A model generated the notes under the pieces. It was not told the origin of the DNA. It did not search any database and worked only from the letters and a program-made list of their open reading frames with translations. A program made the translations under genes and the position numbers. Positions 47,851-57,639 of a stretch of DNA of 64,000 bases are shown piece by piece. Each line of letters opens with the position of its first letter. Position 1 is the stretch's first letter. The stretch lies in NCBI RefSeq assembly GCF_016801865.2, contig NC_068937.1:112197068-112261067 (forward strand), given 5' to 3'. The stretch is from Culex pipiens pallens. Taxonomy: Eukaryota > Arthropoda > Insecta > Diptera > Culicidae.

Positions 47851-48608
47851 ATTTTACGTTGGATAATTTTAATAATCGAATTCTGAGGTTTGATTACGAC
47901 TCCAATGATATTAGAAATTTGAGTAATACTAACATTTCACTAAAACAGTTACAAAGTAATCGTTTCAATATGTCAGCAAGTCAAATGATGACATTCATCT
48001 ATAACATACCAATGGCAATTGGTGATCTGGTACCGAAAAACGATGAAATATGGTTATTTGTAATAAATTTTGAAAAACTATGCAATTTTCTATTTTCTTT
48101 TGATTTTGATGATGATTCTTTGCAAAAACTAGAAGATCTAATTGATACAGTTCTATCAAGTTATAAATCATTGTTTGACCAGCATTTAAAACCAAAAGCT
48201 CATTTTCTATGTCACTATCCTTCGACTATCAGACAGTTTGGACCGCCAAGAGGGATTTGGACGATGCGTTTCGAAGCCTTCCACCGCAAATTAAAAACTT
48301 TTGCTTTAAGTACTGCTTCTCGTAGGAATATCTGTTGGACAATTGCCATTAAGAATGAAATGGTATCATGTAATGCACTTCTAGAATGCCTTAATTTAAA
48401 TAATAGAGATCTATTTATTACTGGGACTCAGGAAATGGTCAAAATCGAAGAATTTGCAAGTTGGGGATTAATAAACCCTAATGAATTTGTAGCGAAATAT
48501 AATTATATTCATTTATCTAATTTAAAAATAAATAATGGCATGGTAATTGTTAAACAGAATGGTACATTATTTTTTTTACAAGATATGTCATATGATAAAA
48601 TCGAATGA
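44967..48608 (+). pseudogene. Long frame: 48-aa repeats fused to CACTA transposase C-terminus
   Basis: The 1213-codon frame is about 960 residues of a 48-residue repeat (ending YGRLLYEC) followed by about 250 unique residues from 47851. The unique part holds LKPKAHFLCHYPSTIRQFGP followed by W.MRFEAFHRKLK. This resembles the C-terminal region of animal CACTA/EnSpm transposases, in which an H-P-x-RxFGP-W-MRFE-H-K signature recurs. The catalytic DDE part and the N-terminus are absent. The repeats themselves are non-coding array read in an open frame: unit differences are mostly amino-acid-changing (Arg/Trp, Ser/Leu, Cys/Tyr), which argues against protein selection. The transposase remnant could still be translated if the frame were expressed, but I regard it as a relic. 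Confidence 0.75.
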
Positions 48609-48624
48609 TGAATTGGTTTTTTTA

Positions 48625-50036
48625 ACTCCAGGGAGTCCTTGGATGACCATGAACATCCCAACACATTCATACAGTAGTCTACCATATGCACTGATGCTAT
48701 ACGCACATGATCCGGGGTCAAAATCCGACGACCTCTTGCTTGTTACGGCGGTAGACTCGTAGATCTTAACTCCAGGGAGTCCTTGGATGACCATGGACAT
48801 CCCAACACATTCATATAGTAGTCTACCATATGCACTGATGCTATACGCACATGATCCGAGGTCAAAATCCGACGACCTCTTGCTTGTTACGGCGGTAGAC
48901 TCGTAGATCTTAACTCCAGGGAGTCCTTGGATGACCATGAACATCCCAACACATTCATATAGTAGTCTACCATATGCACTGATGCTATACGCACATGATC
49001 CGGGGTCAAAATCCAACGACCTCTTGCTTGTTACGGCGGTAGACTCGTAGATCTTAACTCCAGGGAGTCCTTGGATGACCATGAACATCCCAACACATTC
49101 ATATAGTAGTCTACCATATGCACTGATGCTATACGCACATGATCCGAGGTCAAAATCCGACGACCTCTTGCTTGTTACGGCGGTAGACTCGTAGATCTTA
49201 ACTCCAGGGAGTCCTTGGATGACCATGAACATCCCAACACATTCATATAGTAGTCTACCATATGCACTGATGCTATACGCATATGATCCGGGGTCAAAAT
49301 CCGACGACCTCTTGCTTGTTACGGCGGTAGACTCGTAGATCTTAACTCCAGGGAGTCCTTGGATGACCATGAACATCCCAACACATTCATATAGTAGTCT
49401 ACCATATGCACTGATGCTATACGCATATGATCCGGGGTCAAAATCCGACGACCTCTTGCTTGTTACGGCGGTAGACTCGTAGATCTTAACTCCAGGGAGT
49501 CCTTGGATGACCATGAACATCCCAACACATTCATACAGTAGTCTACCATATGCACTGATGCTATACGCACATGATCCGGGGTCAAAATCCGACGACCACT
49601 TGCTTGTTACGGCGGTAGACTCGTAGATCTTAACTCCAGGGAGTCCTTGGATGACCATGAACATCCCAACACATTCATATAGTAGTCTACCATATGCACT
49701 GATGCTATACGCACATGATCCGGGGTCAAAATCCAACGACCTCTTGCTTGTTACGGCGGTAGACTCGTAGATCTTAACTCCAGGGAGTCCTCGGATGCCC
49801 ATGAACATCCCAACACATTCATACAGTAGTCTACCATATGCACTGATGCTATACGCACATGATCCGGGGTCAAAATCCGACGACCTCTTGCTTGTTACGG
49901 CGGTAGACTCGTAGATCTTAACTCCAGGCAGTCCTTGGATGACCATGGACATCCCGAAGTACCCATAGACTCGTAGATCTTAACTCCAGGCAGTCCTTGG
50001 ATGACCATGGACATCCCGAAGTACCCATAGATCTTT
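48625..50036 (-). repeat. 144-bp tandem array, right arm of CACTA element
   Basis: Nine to ten units in reverse orientation to the left array. Counting inward from the element end, the first five units carry the same variant order as the left arm (GGGCATCCGAGG type, then the TGGTCGTCGG type, then two ATATGCGTAT types). After that the arms differ. The 454-codon minus-strand frame here is the same open repeat and not a gene. Confidence 0.95.
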
Positions 50037-50456
50037 GAGATACATAAAATTTTAGTAAACAAATAAATCAAAAAATATGTTTTTTAAATAAATTAATTTT
50101 AAACTTTTAATATTTATTTTTTATAATCGTACAAAAAATGCTAGCTGTGGACCCCCCGAGAACTTGACAACTTTTTTATACATTTGTATTGGTTGTTTCC
50201 GTTGTGCTTAAAGGAAATGGCTATGCACCAGGCGCTTCCATATTCTTGTAGATGGCTCATATAATTGGGAGGAGACGCATGGTTTTTTTTAAATTGTTCG
50301 ATTTTTTATGTTAAAAAATGTACCAATTTTTCATCAGTCCGCGTGGACATAAAATCAAATTCTGTCGATTGCATCGGATTCGGGGATGCCTTTTCTCTCA
50401 GGAACGGATGAGATATCGTGAATCCGTTGACACAAGTTTTGTTTTGTCGAGTAGTG

Positions 50457-51640
50457 TAATTAGCCAAAAATCTTTTTTTTTTACCAATTTTCGACCTTTA
50501 AAAAGCATTGGAAAGGTAAACTCTTAAAATTTGTTTTTTTTTAGGGTTGAACGTGTGACTTGTTTTATTTGACTTTACCAATGTAAATTTTTCTTGGCTG
50601 TGTTTTTCACTAATATTTTGTGTACTTTTTTTCTATTGTTTCAGACTATACCTCTAAGCATTTTTTAACAATTTAAATGATAATGGTTTGTTCTAGAGTA
50701 AAAAAAATTAAAAACATACAAAAAATAATGAAAAATTGGCTGTAAAAACATGACAAATTAGGTGCTAGAATAGGCCAAATACTACCAAAAACAAATATCA
50801 ACTAAACAAGATAAATGCAAATATTAAAACTATAAATGAAACAAAAACAACAAAAAACAAGAGACGTAAACTTTTTCGTAGAACAAAAGTTGCTCAAAAT
50901 GTCAAGGGAAAAAATTAAAAAAAATCGAAAAAAAATTGGGCAGCAAAGGGTTAACTCTTAGAAAAAATCAAGTTCATCGATTTGATTTCTTTGAGATTGT
51001 GTATCTCAGAAACAAATTGCTCGATTTGAAAGTTTCAGAGAGAAAATTGTACAAAATTTTCTTGAAAAGAAACCAAAATAAATTGAAAATGCAGTCCTAA
51101 AATTAGCTTTAACCTGAAAACGGTTCATTTTGTTAACAAAATTGCTTCAACAATTTTTGTCCACTTTTACGTTTTTTTCTTTAAAAAAAATCATACCTCC
51201 TAAACCAGATGAATAATATGACCGGCCCCAGAATTGTATGGACATTTGTATAGAAAAACGAATTATGCAATTGTGCTTCTTTTGACATATGGAATGCATG
51301 GTGCATGGCAAAGTTTCATCCAAATCAAAAAAATGAATAGCTAAAAATCGTGAAAAAAATTTGCGAAATCGTTGAGAACTACTCTTAATATTAAAAAAAA
51401 AAAACTTATGAAAACTTGTTTTGAGCAATTACCGCTACACTTCTTCACTAAAACCCCGTTTTACGCTCCACAAGTGAACGGCCCATGCCTCTTCCGATTT
51501 ACGCCAAAACTCTCATTTGCGCAAAAATCTCAAATTCGCTCAAACTCCGAATTAACGCCCCCCCTTCATGGTGCTATTCAACACGATTTGCAGCGCCAAT
51601 TCAAAAAGTGTTGTCTCCTGTTGCACCAATGTAAAATATA
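50457..51640. other. hAT right interior, no gene
   Basis: AT-rich DNA with many A and T runs and R2-like words at 51150-51400 (GAATTGTATGGACATTTGTA). A 102-codon frame at 51372-51680 has no known domain. Confidence 0.5.
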
Positions 51641-51817
51641 TAAAAACGAAGTTGACTTTATATCTGTCGGCCGGTACTAGACCAACCACTGTCTTCCTTT
51701 TAACTACAAGGACTTCGCCGCCCTATTTGAGTAAGGCACAGAGCGACGGCGCCGGATACCCATATTTACACTTAGAATTTTAGAGCGTCCGCCGCGGGAT
51801 TCGAACCAGCAAAATAT
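51641..51817 (-). mobile_element. tRNA-related SINE, minus strand
   Basis: On the minus strand it reads GCTGGTTCGAATCCCGCGGC (B-box) then TATCCGGCGCCGTCGCTCTG and CAAATAGGGCGGCGAAGTCC. A 12-bp duplication ATGTAAAATATA flanks it (51629-51640 and 51818-51829). It lacks an A-box, so it is 5'-truncated. It sits inside the hAT element near its right end. Confidence 0.7.
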
Positions 51818-51951
51818 ATGTAAAATATACCAAAGTATTATTTATTGAGTTTAAAGATTGACTGTTAGCGCCCTTTCGCAATCTAAACAAGCACCCCATG
51901 CGCCCCTTTCGAGAAAACCCTCCCCTTTCGAAAATCCTGTGCACGGCCCTG

Positions 51952-52341
51952 CTTGACTCGAAACTTTTGTTTCGGCAGCATGTAGATAAAATATTGAACA
52001 AGTGCAGCATTCTCATCAGGTGTTTGTATCCTTTAATTAACAGAAAATCAAAGCTATCTTTGAAAAATAAGTTAGCAGTTTACAAACAAATAATTAACCC
52101 CGTTATTGAGTATGCAGTACCTGTTTGGGAGTGTTGCGCTAGAACTCATAAATTGAAGCTCCAGCGTGTCCAAAACAAGGTACTCAAAATGGTTTTGAAT
52201 GTTCCTGGCTGGACAAGATCAAGTGAGGTTCATGAATTAGCAGAAGTAAAAATGTTGGATCAGAAGATTCAAGAAAAATGTTTGAAATTCAGGGCAAAAT
52301 GTGCTATTTCTGAATACCCCTTGATTCAAGGATTGGTTTAG
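51952..52341 (+). pseudogene. ORF2 3' part (split by hAT insertion)
   Basis: The frame from the right copy of the CTTGACTC duplication continues exactly where 38353 stops, giving about 127 codons to a stop at 52341. It contains the C-terminal region downstream of the polymerase fingers and palm that is typical of Jockey-clade ORF2, with a basic stretch (KLSLKNKLAVYKQ), PVWECCA and RVQNKVLK. The reading frame joins without loss of a base once the insertion and one duplication copy are discounted. On its own it lacks a start codon in the right context and the catalytic residues, so it is not functional. Confidence 0.9.
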
Positions 52342-52582
52342 TTTATTGTAAGTTTAGGTTAGTTTTAGGTTAGGTTATGTTTCTTAACATTTTTTTTCCT
52401 CATTGTACCTAGTGTTACAAAAATGGTAAATCATATACTTTCAAAGTTATGAAAATGAACAGTGTTTAAATCACGAAAAGCAAACTAAAGCTGAAGAGCC
52501 ACAGCTGACCACTTATTATGTAAACCAAATGTAATTATTATAAGAAAGATTCAATAAAGTATATTTAATTCGAAAAAAAAAA
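52342..52582 (+). other. Jockey element 3' UTR and A tail
   Basis: About 240 bp of AT-rich sequence with TTAGGTTAGTTTTAGGTTAG near the start, an AATAAA at 52553 and an A run at 52573-52582 directly before the right target duplication. Confidence 0.85.
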
Positions 52583-52600
52583 TACATTAAAAATGATCAA

Positions 52601-53150
52601 TTAGACTGAGGAGACGTTGACCTTTAGCCATATCTGAGTCATACTTTAACATAATATCGCTTTTATTTTGAAAAAAATCATCAAAAATTCTAATTTTACT
52701 TAAAAACCTGACCATTTCGAAAAAATCTACACATTACATTAAAAATTATCAATAAGATTGCCGAGACAAACTTATTTAACGGTCTGCAAAGCATTTTTGA
52801 TTTTTATTATTGATATCCCAGCAGAATTGGACTTGCATGCAAGTTGGAAAAACTTGAATGAGAACCAACTGAAAATATAATTTTAAAATGGCTATAAATA
52901 TGCGTAGAAACAATGAAATTTTCAAAACCAGGGGTGTTTCTGAAAGGGGAAAACGTGAACATTAAGATACTTGTATTGGTTTTGTTGTTTATTCAATAGT
53001 TCTTTTGTAAAATAGTCGACAAAATAGCTAATATTGGCCTAAACTAACATTTCAAACGAGTGTATCTTAAAATTGGGACCATTAGGGACACATATACTCG
53101 TCTCAGAGACAAAAAAACATTTGATTTTTTGTTGAACTGTGTAATAGGGG
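52601..53150. repeat. R5 right part
   Basis: It matches 13470-14180, including GACTTGCATGCAAGTTGGAA, TTTAAAATGGCTATAAATAT and GTTTATTCAATAGTTCTTTT, and GTCTCAGAGACAAAA near the end. It is the other half of the copy broken by the Jockey element. Confidence 0.8.
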
Positions 53151-53278
53151 TCCTACCGCTACCATCGTCACAAGATCTCGAAAAATGGAACTCGAATTCG
53201 TGTTCAATGACCAAAAACACAAATTCTCGTAAATTCACGAGGGCAAAGCCTGTGTGAGTTGACAGAGAATAACCTGTA

Positions 53279-54018
53279 CCGTAATCTGAGGTGAATCGGG
53301 ACTACAGTCTGAATAGGGACAGCAGTTTTCAGAGCACTTAAAGCTTTTAAATTTGGAAATGGTTGTATACTAGGGTGACAAGAAACATTGAAAATTTCGG
53401 AAAATAGCAAGAGATACCCGCTGGATTGATTCTTTAGGCAAAAACAAGTAACTGTGCCAATTTTGAGCCAAATCGGTTAAGGCTAAGGAGTCGCTTTTCA
53501 TCGTTGAGGTTTATATGGGGAAAATCGCAGAAATGAATGAGGAAAAACATCGCTTTAGGATTTTTGCAGCAGGTGGCGCAGGTCTCGCTCAAAATTGTCC
53601 AAGTGTGAGATTCTTGTAGGAAATTTAATAACCTACAGCTTTGTAGAAGGGTTCAAGACGATCCGAGTTGATTCTGATGAGTTATTAGCGCCACCTAGCA
53701 GAAAATTACTGAAACGATGTTTTTCCCCATACGTTTTCGTGATTTTCCACATATAAACTTCAACAATGAAAAGCGACCCCTTAGCCTTAACCGATTAGGC
53801 TCAAAATTGGCACAGATACTTATTTTTGCTTTAGGAATCGAGTCAGAGGGTATCTCTGATGTCGATTTTTTTTATTGTCACCTAAATTGTATACATATTT
53901 TGTTGGCCTGAGTCTGTTCTAACCGAAACCAACCAGAAAAATCAAAATGTTGTGCTCCAACATGGTTGGGCTGCTGTCCCAATTCGCCCCATGCGCCCCG
54001 ATTGACCCCAGTTTACGG
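53279..54018. mobile_element. TA-flanked foldback element, 740 bp
   Basis: The left end CCGTAATCTGAGGTGAATCG and the right end CGATTGACCCCAGTTTACGG are inverted, with TA at 53277-53278 and 54019-54020. Inner arms pair over ACTGTGCCAATTTTGAGCC, GGTTAAGGCTAAGG and CGCTTTTCATCGTTGA. The insertion lies in R3-derived sequence. No transposase. A TA target suggests the Tc1/mariner group. Confidence 0.75.
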
Positions 54019-54020
54019 TA

Positions 54021-54222
54021 TGTTCAAAATCAATAAAAACGAGTTTTTCTAACTTTCACCTTTAATTTTCAACTGACGATATCTTGGGCACTTTTGACCC
54101 AATTTTCAATTTCAAATCTGCTGATCCGTTCAATAAAAATATTTCTAAAATTTCTAATTTGAGAAAAAATACACATATTTTCATCGATTCGAATGCTGAA
54201 GGTGGAGCCTAAAGGGCACGAC
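54021..54222. other. Intergenic spacer
   Basis: A short AT-rich spacer between two elements. Nothing recognised. Confidence 0.4.
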
Positions 54223-55706
54223 CCCGAGCAGGGGTAAATAACACGGGAATACCAAATTTTGGTATTACTTGGGCAAATAACAGCGACCAAAATGTGCCAT
54301 TGGTTGCCCAGTAATAGATGGTAAAATACCATGAAATCATACCAAAGTCTAGTATGTGGAAGGGCACAACAAAACCAAACCATGATATTCCAAAGGTAAA
54401 ATAATACCACAACATAAAACCATTTCAATACCAAGTTGAGGTCTTCTGGATTTTTGAACATTGCTCGAATACCTGAACATGGTATTACCACGGTTTTATT
54501 TTTAGGTATTCCCGCGCCCTTGAAAATCAGATTTTGGTATTCCTGTGGTCTTGCACATACATGATTTTGGTATGATTTGATGGTATTTTACCATCTATTA
54601 CTGGGCAACCAAGATCACATTTTGGTCGCTGATATTTGCACAAGTAATACAAAAATTTGGTATTTTCATACCATTTTCAGTGCAGCAGTTGCAGTTAGTG
54701 AATAAACGGAAATGATCCATATGCAACAGCCAAATCTACTCACCTGATGATTCCATGTTGTTCTTAGTGATATTCTTCACCACACCGAATGCATTTGTCA
54801 TTGATGAACGGCCTGTGCATGAAGTTCTTGAAGATTCTGAAAAATAACAAGATTGAAAAATAAGTGTTATTAAAATAAAACTGGATTGAAATTCACCAAA
54901 ATTCAATAATCTTTCGATTGACTCGTTTTTCAAAGTATTTGGTTTTTTTTTCAAGTCATTTTAGCGCAAAATTTATTATCTTGTCCAAATTAGTAAATAA
55001 AAATCCCAAAGTTTCAGAGAAAATTGATGAAACCTTTCAATACCAAAATAATACCAAAATGTGCCATCCTGACTTAGAAAATTTTCCACAATTTCAAGTC
55101 ATTTCTGTAGGGGGTATGTCAAAAATGTTTAAAATCAAGTTTGAAATTTCCGGTTTACAATGAAAGCATTCGCTTTGAGACATAATTTTAGTGCAAAATT
55201 AATTATTTTGTCAAAATTGGTCAAAATTTTCCCATAGTTTCAGAAGAATTTGATAAAACACTTTAATACCAAAATAATACCAAAATGTGCCATCCTGACT
55301 TAGAAAATTTTCCACAATTTCAAGTCATTTCTTTAGGGGGTATATCAAAAATGTTTAAAATCAAGTTTGAAATTTCCGGTTTACAATGAAAGCATTCGCT
55401 TTGAGACATCATTTTAGTGCAAAATTAATTATTTTGTCAAAATTGGTCAAAATTTTCCCATAGTTTCAGAGGAATTTGATAAAACACTGTAATACCAAAA
55501 GAATACCAATATGTGGTGTTCGACCATTGACAAATTCTGCAATTTTTCAATATCAAAACAATACCTTAAATTGGTATGATACCACATTTTGCTCTTGCAT
55601 AATCCTCAAGACAAATTTTAAAGGGTCCAGGAATACCAAAATTTGGTATTGATACCAGAGAAAGGTATTATTACGCATTTCCCTTGTTATTTACCCATGC
55701 TCGGGA
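54223..55706. mobile_element. Inverted-repeat element rich in ACCAAAA/TTTTGGTAT motifs
   Basis: The left end CCCGAGCAGGGGTAAATAAC is inverted relative to the right end GTTATTTACCCATGCTCGGG. The interior repeats ATACCAAAATTTGGTATT-type words. A segment of about 226 bp is tandemly repeated near 54930-55400 (GTGCCATCCTGACTTAGAAA at 55061 and 55287). No clear target duplication beyond AC. A partial copy is at 1264-1575. No coding frame with a known domain. Confidence 0.7.
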
Positions 55707-56988
55707 CAGGGACTAGTTTGTTAACAAAAGTGCTCTGCAAAAGATTCCACATTTTGAAGTGAAAATAATTGTGCAGAGGGTGAAATTAATGTCAATTGGA
55801 TAGCATTTATTTTGTTGTACACGGAAAAAGTGTAGTTATCGAAGAAAATCAGAGAAAAGGATCAAACTGTCAAACCCGCAAGGCCGTTGTTGTCATAGGC
55901 AATCAAACGTCAAAATTACCCTCCCACTAGAGGGTGCTCAAACTTGGGGTGATGTTTTCATTATAACCTACAGCGAGTAAATTGGTTTGAAATTTGAAAT
56001 TGTTTTATTTCATCATAAAATCGACATTAATATCAAATTATACAATTTTCAGGTAAGAAATAAATAGCTTAATTGATATAAACGAAAAATATTTTTGGGA
56101 TGGCCGATTTAACCTGTTCATTATCTGGTTCAGAATAAGGGAATGTTTTAATCAACCAAAACCTAACTAATCAATTGAGAATGTAGATTATTCAAGTGGA
56201 CAAATATTTTTTAAAGTCACTTCTACCATAAAAGCAAAGATCTGCCTGAAAAATTATAATTGGATTGATTTTCAAAATAAGCAATCTAACCTCATTCTCG
56301 CGTTTTCAATCCGGATCTCAGAATTTTCAATGAAAAAGGAAACTTAGCAAAAAAAATCAAAAAGTCAGTCGATAGAACTGTTTATTTCTTACCTCCTGTT
56401 AATTTTATTTTATTCCAAAAGATCCATTTTCTTTTAAAAAACCTTAGAATAGTTTTCACTCCCCTTTGCACTTATCGCGCAAAAACGTAAACGTAACCTT
56501 GCACCAAAGTTCTTCTACTCGAATGTAGGTGGCGAATAGAGTTTTTAGCTTTGGTTTTGGGGGCCTATTGTATAAGTGTGAAAGGAGTGAAAAGTTTCCA
56601 GTTTGTTGTTTACGTTCTCACAAAAGCACACACTCATATTTTCATCGATTCGAATGCTTTATGAAGCTGTATCTCATAAATAAATTATACGATTTTCAAA
56701 GTTCTAGTGAGAAATTTGTAGGATTTTTTCCCGTTCTGATAACCTTTTTTTACAGCTTACTGCCCCTTGTCACATAAATGTCCCATATGTAAAATCAAAA
56801 AATGAGAAAATCGCAAAGAAAGTTTTCTTAGCTATTGAATAATTTATTTTGTATTTAACACTCGATTTCAGTCGAAAACTCTTTTCACGCGCTGTAATCA
56901 AACGTCAATGAGCTGATATAGCAACATTACAGGCACGATTGAGTAAGAGACTATTCTCCGGTAACGAACAGCCGTTAGATTAACAGTA
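55707..56988. other. Intergenic, no gene recognised
   Basis: Unassigned. An 82-codon frame at 56529-56777 has a hydrophobic C-terminus but no known domain, and I do not call it. Confidence 0.4.
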
Positions 56989-57637
56989 CAGTCATCCCAC
57001 ATATCAGGAACACCCACAAATTCGGAACACTTTTATGATAATTGGTCAATAGCATGCCAAAAGTAGCTTTTCTGTCGATCTTACTATTTTTAGAACCTTC
57101 ATTTAGACATTGTCTTGCTATTTCACTAGTAAAAGTAGTACTTTTTGAACAAAAAACTTCATTCCAAGACTATTTTGTCCAGAGCTGCAAAACACTGCCT
57201 CCAAATGGCCTGTTTCATAATTGTGGGATGTTATTGTGCCTCCCACAATTGTGGAACACCTGAATTTAACTAATATTTTCACAAAAAAAAGTTATCAAAC
57301 CATGTATAAAACATCACTAAGCTTGAGTTTCATTGGTTTCAGTGTGTGAAGTCATTATTTGGTAATAAATATGTACCTACTTCTGGAGAAATCCAAAGTT
57401 TGTTTACATTCGTAAGAAAGAAGTGTTCCGAATTTGTGGATTTCAAGGGTCAAAGTAATTCTTCAAAAACTTCATATAAACGTTAAAATTTGCAGAGGTT
57501 CGATACAGCATTTGAAAGATCACAAGAAAAGCTTTCAAATGAAGGTAAAAGCGAATCATTAATTTCAATTATCGATTTGCTATGATTTTTTGAACATTGG
57601 CCGATCTGAAAACCGTTCCGAATATGTGGGATGACTG
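56989..57637. mobile_element. TA-flanked MITE, copy 2
   Basis: The same family as 4479-5033: CAGTCATCCCACA at the left, GTGGGATGACTG at the right, with TA at 56987-56988 and 57638-57639. It is 649 bp, nearly 100 bp longer than copy 1, with extra sequence near the left terminus and before 57540. Shared inner blocks include TGTGGGATGTTATTGTG and GAAGGTAAAAGCGAATCATT. Confidence 0.85.
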
Positions 57638-57639
57638 TA

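Larger units (their letters stand above)
44463..50456. mobile_element. CACTA/EnSpm-like transposon, 6.0 kb
   Basis: The ends are CACTACTCGACAAAAC and its inverse GTTTTGTCGAGTAGTG, flanked by the 3-bp duplication TAA (44460-44462 and 50457-50459). CACTA termini with a 3-bp duplication define the CACTA/EnSpm superfamily. The terminal inverted repeat is at least ~540 bp and, counting the tandem units in matching order, reaches about 1.2 kb. Both arms carry 144-bp repeats (about 20 on the left, 9-10 on the right) around a 770-bp core with the C-terminal part of a transposase. Because the N-terminal and catalytic parts are missing, the element is non-autonomous. Confidence 0.88.
38354..51951. mobile_element. 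hAT-like DNA transposon, 13.6 kb, non-autonomous
   Basis: The left end CAGGGCCGTGTACAAGG and right end TCCTGTGCACGGCCCTG are inverted (14 of 17 match). An exact 8-bp duplication, CTTGACTC, lies at 38346-38353 and 51952-51959, within the ORF2 reading frame. A CAGGG-type terminus with an 8-bp duplication is characteristic of the hAT superfamily. Both ends also hold the word CACCCCATGCGCCCCT in direct orientation near 38413 and 51892. No hAT transposase is visible. Its bulk consists of a minisatellite, a foldback, two SINEs and a CACTA element. It must have been mobilised in trans, and part of its size may have accrued after insertion. Confidence 0.88.
33156..52582 (+). mobile_element. Jockey-clade non-LTR retrotransposon with nested insertions
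   Basis: Bounded by an 18-bp duplication, TACATTAAAAATGATCAA, at 33138-33155 and 52583-52600, and ending in ten A after an AATAAA at 52553. The flanking R5 repeat is continuous without it. Without the 13.6-kb hAT insertion it is about 5.8 kb, of which 1520 bp is a tandem duplication of the 5' end plus ORF1. ORF1 is a gag-like protein with three zinc knuckles; ORF2 has an APE-type endonuclease and a reverse transcriptase. Placement in the Jockey clade rests on this gag/EN/RT arrangement and on RT motifs; the Juan branch is possible. Confidence 0.9.

Noticed and set aside
48588..49952. 454-codon minus-strand frame
   Set aside because: It is the 144-bp repeat of the right arm read in its open frame, the mirror of the left arm, with no domain of its own.
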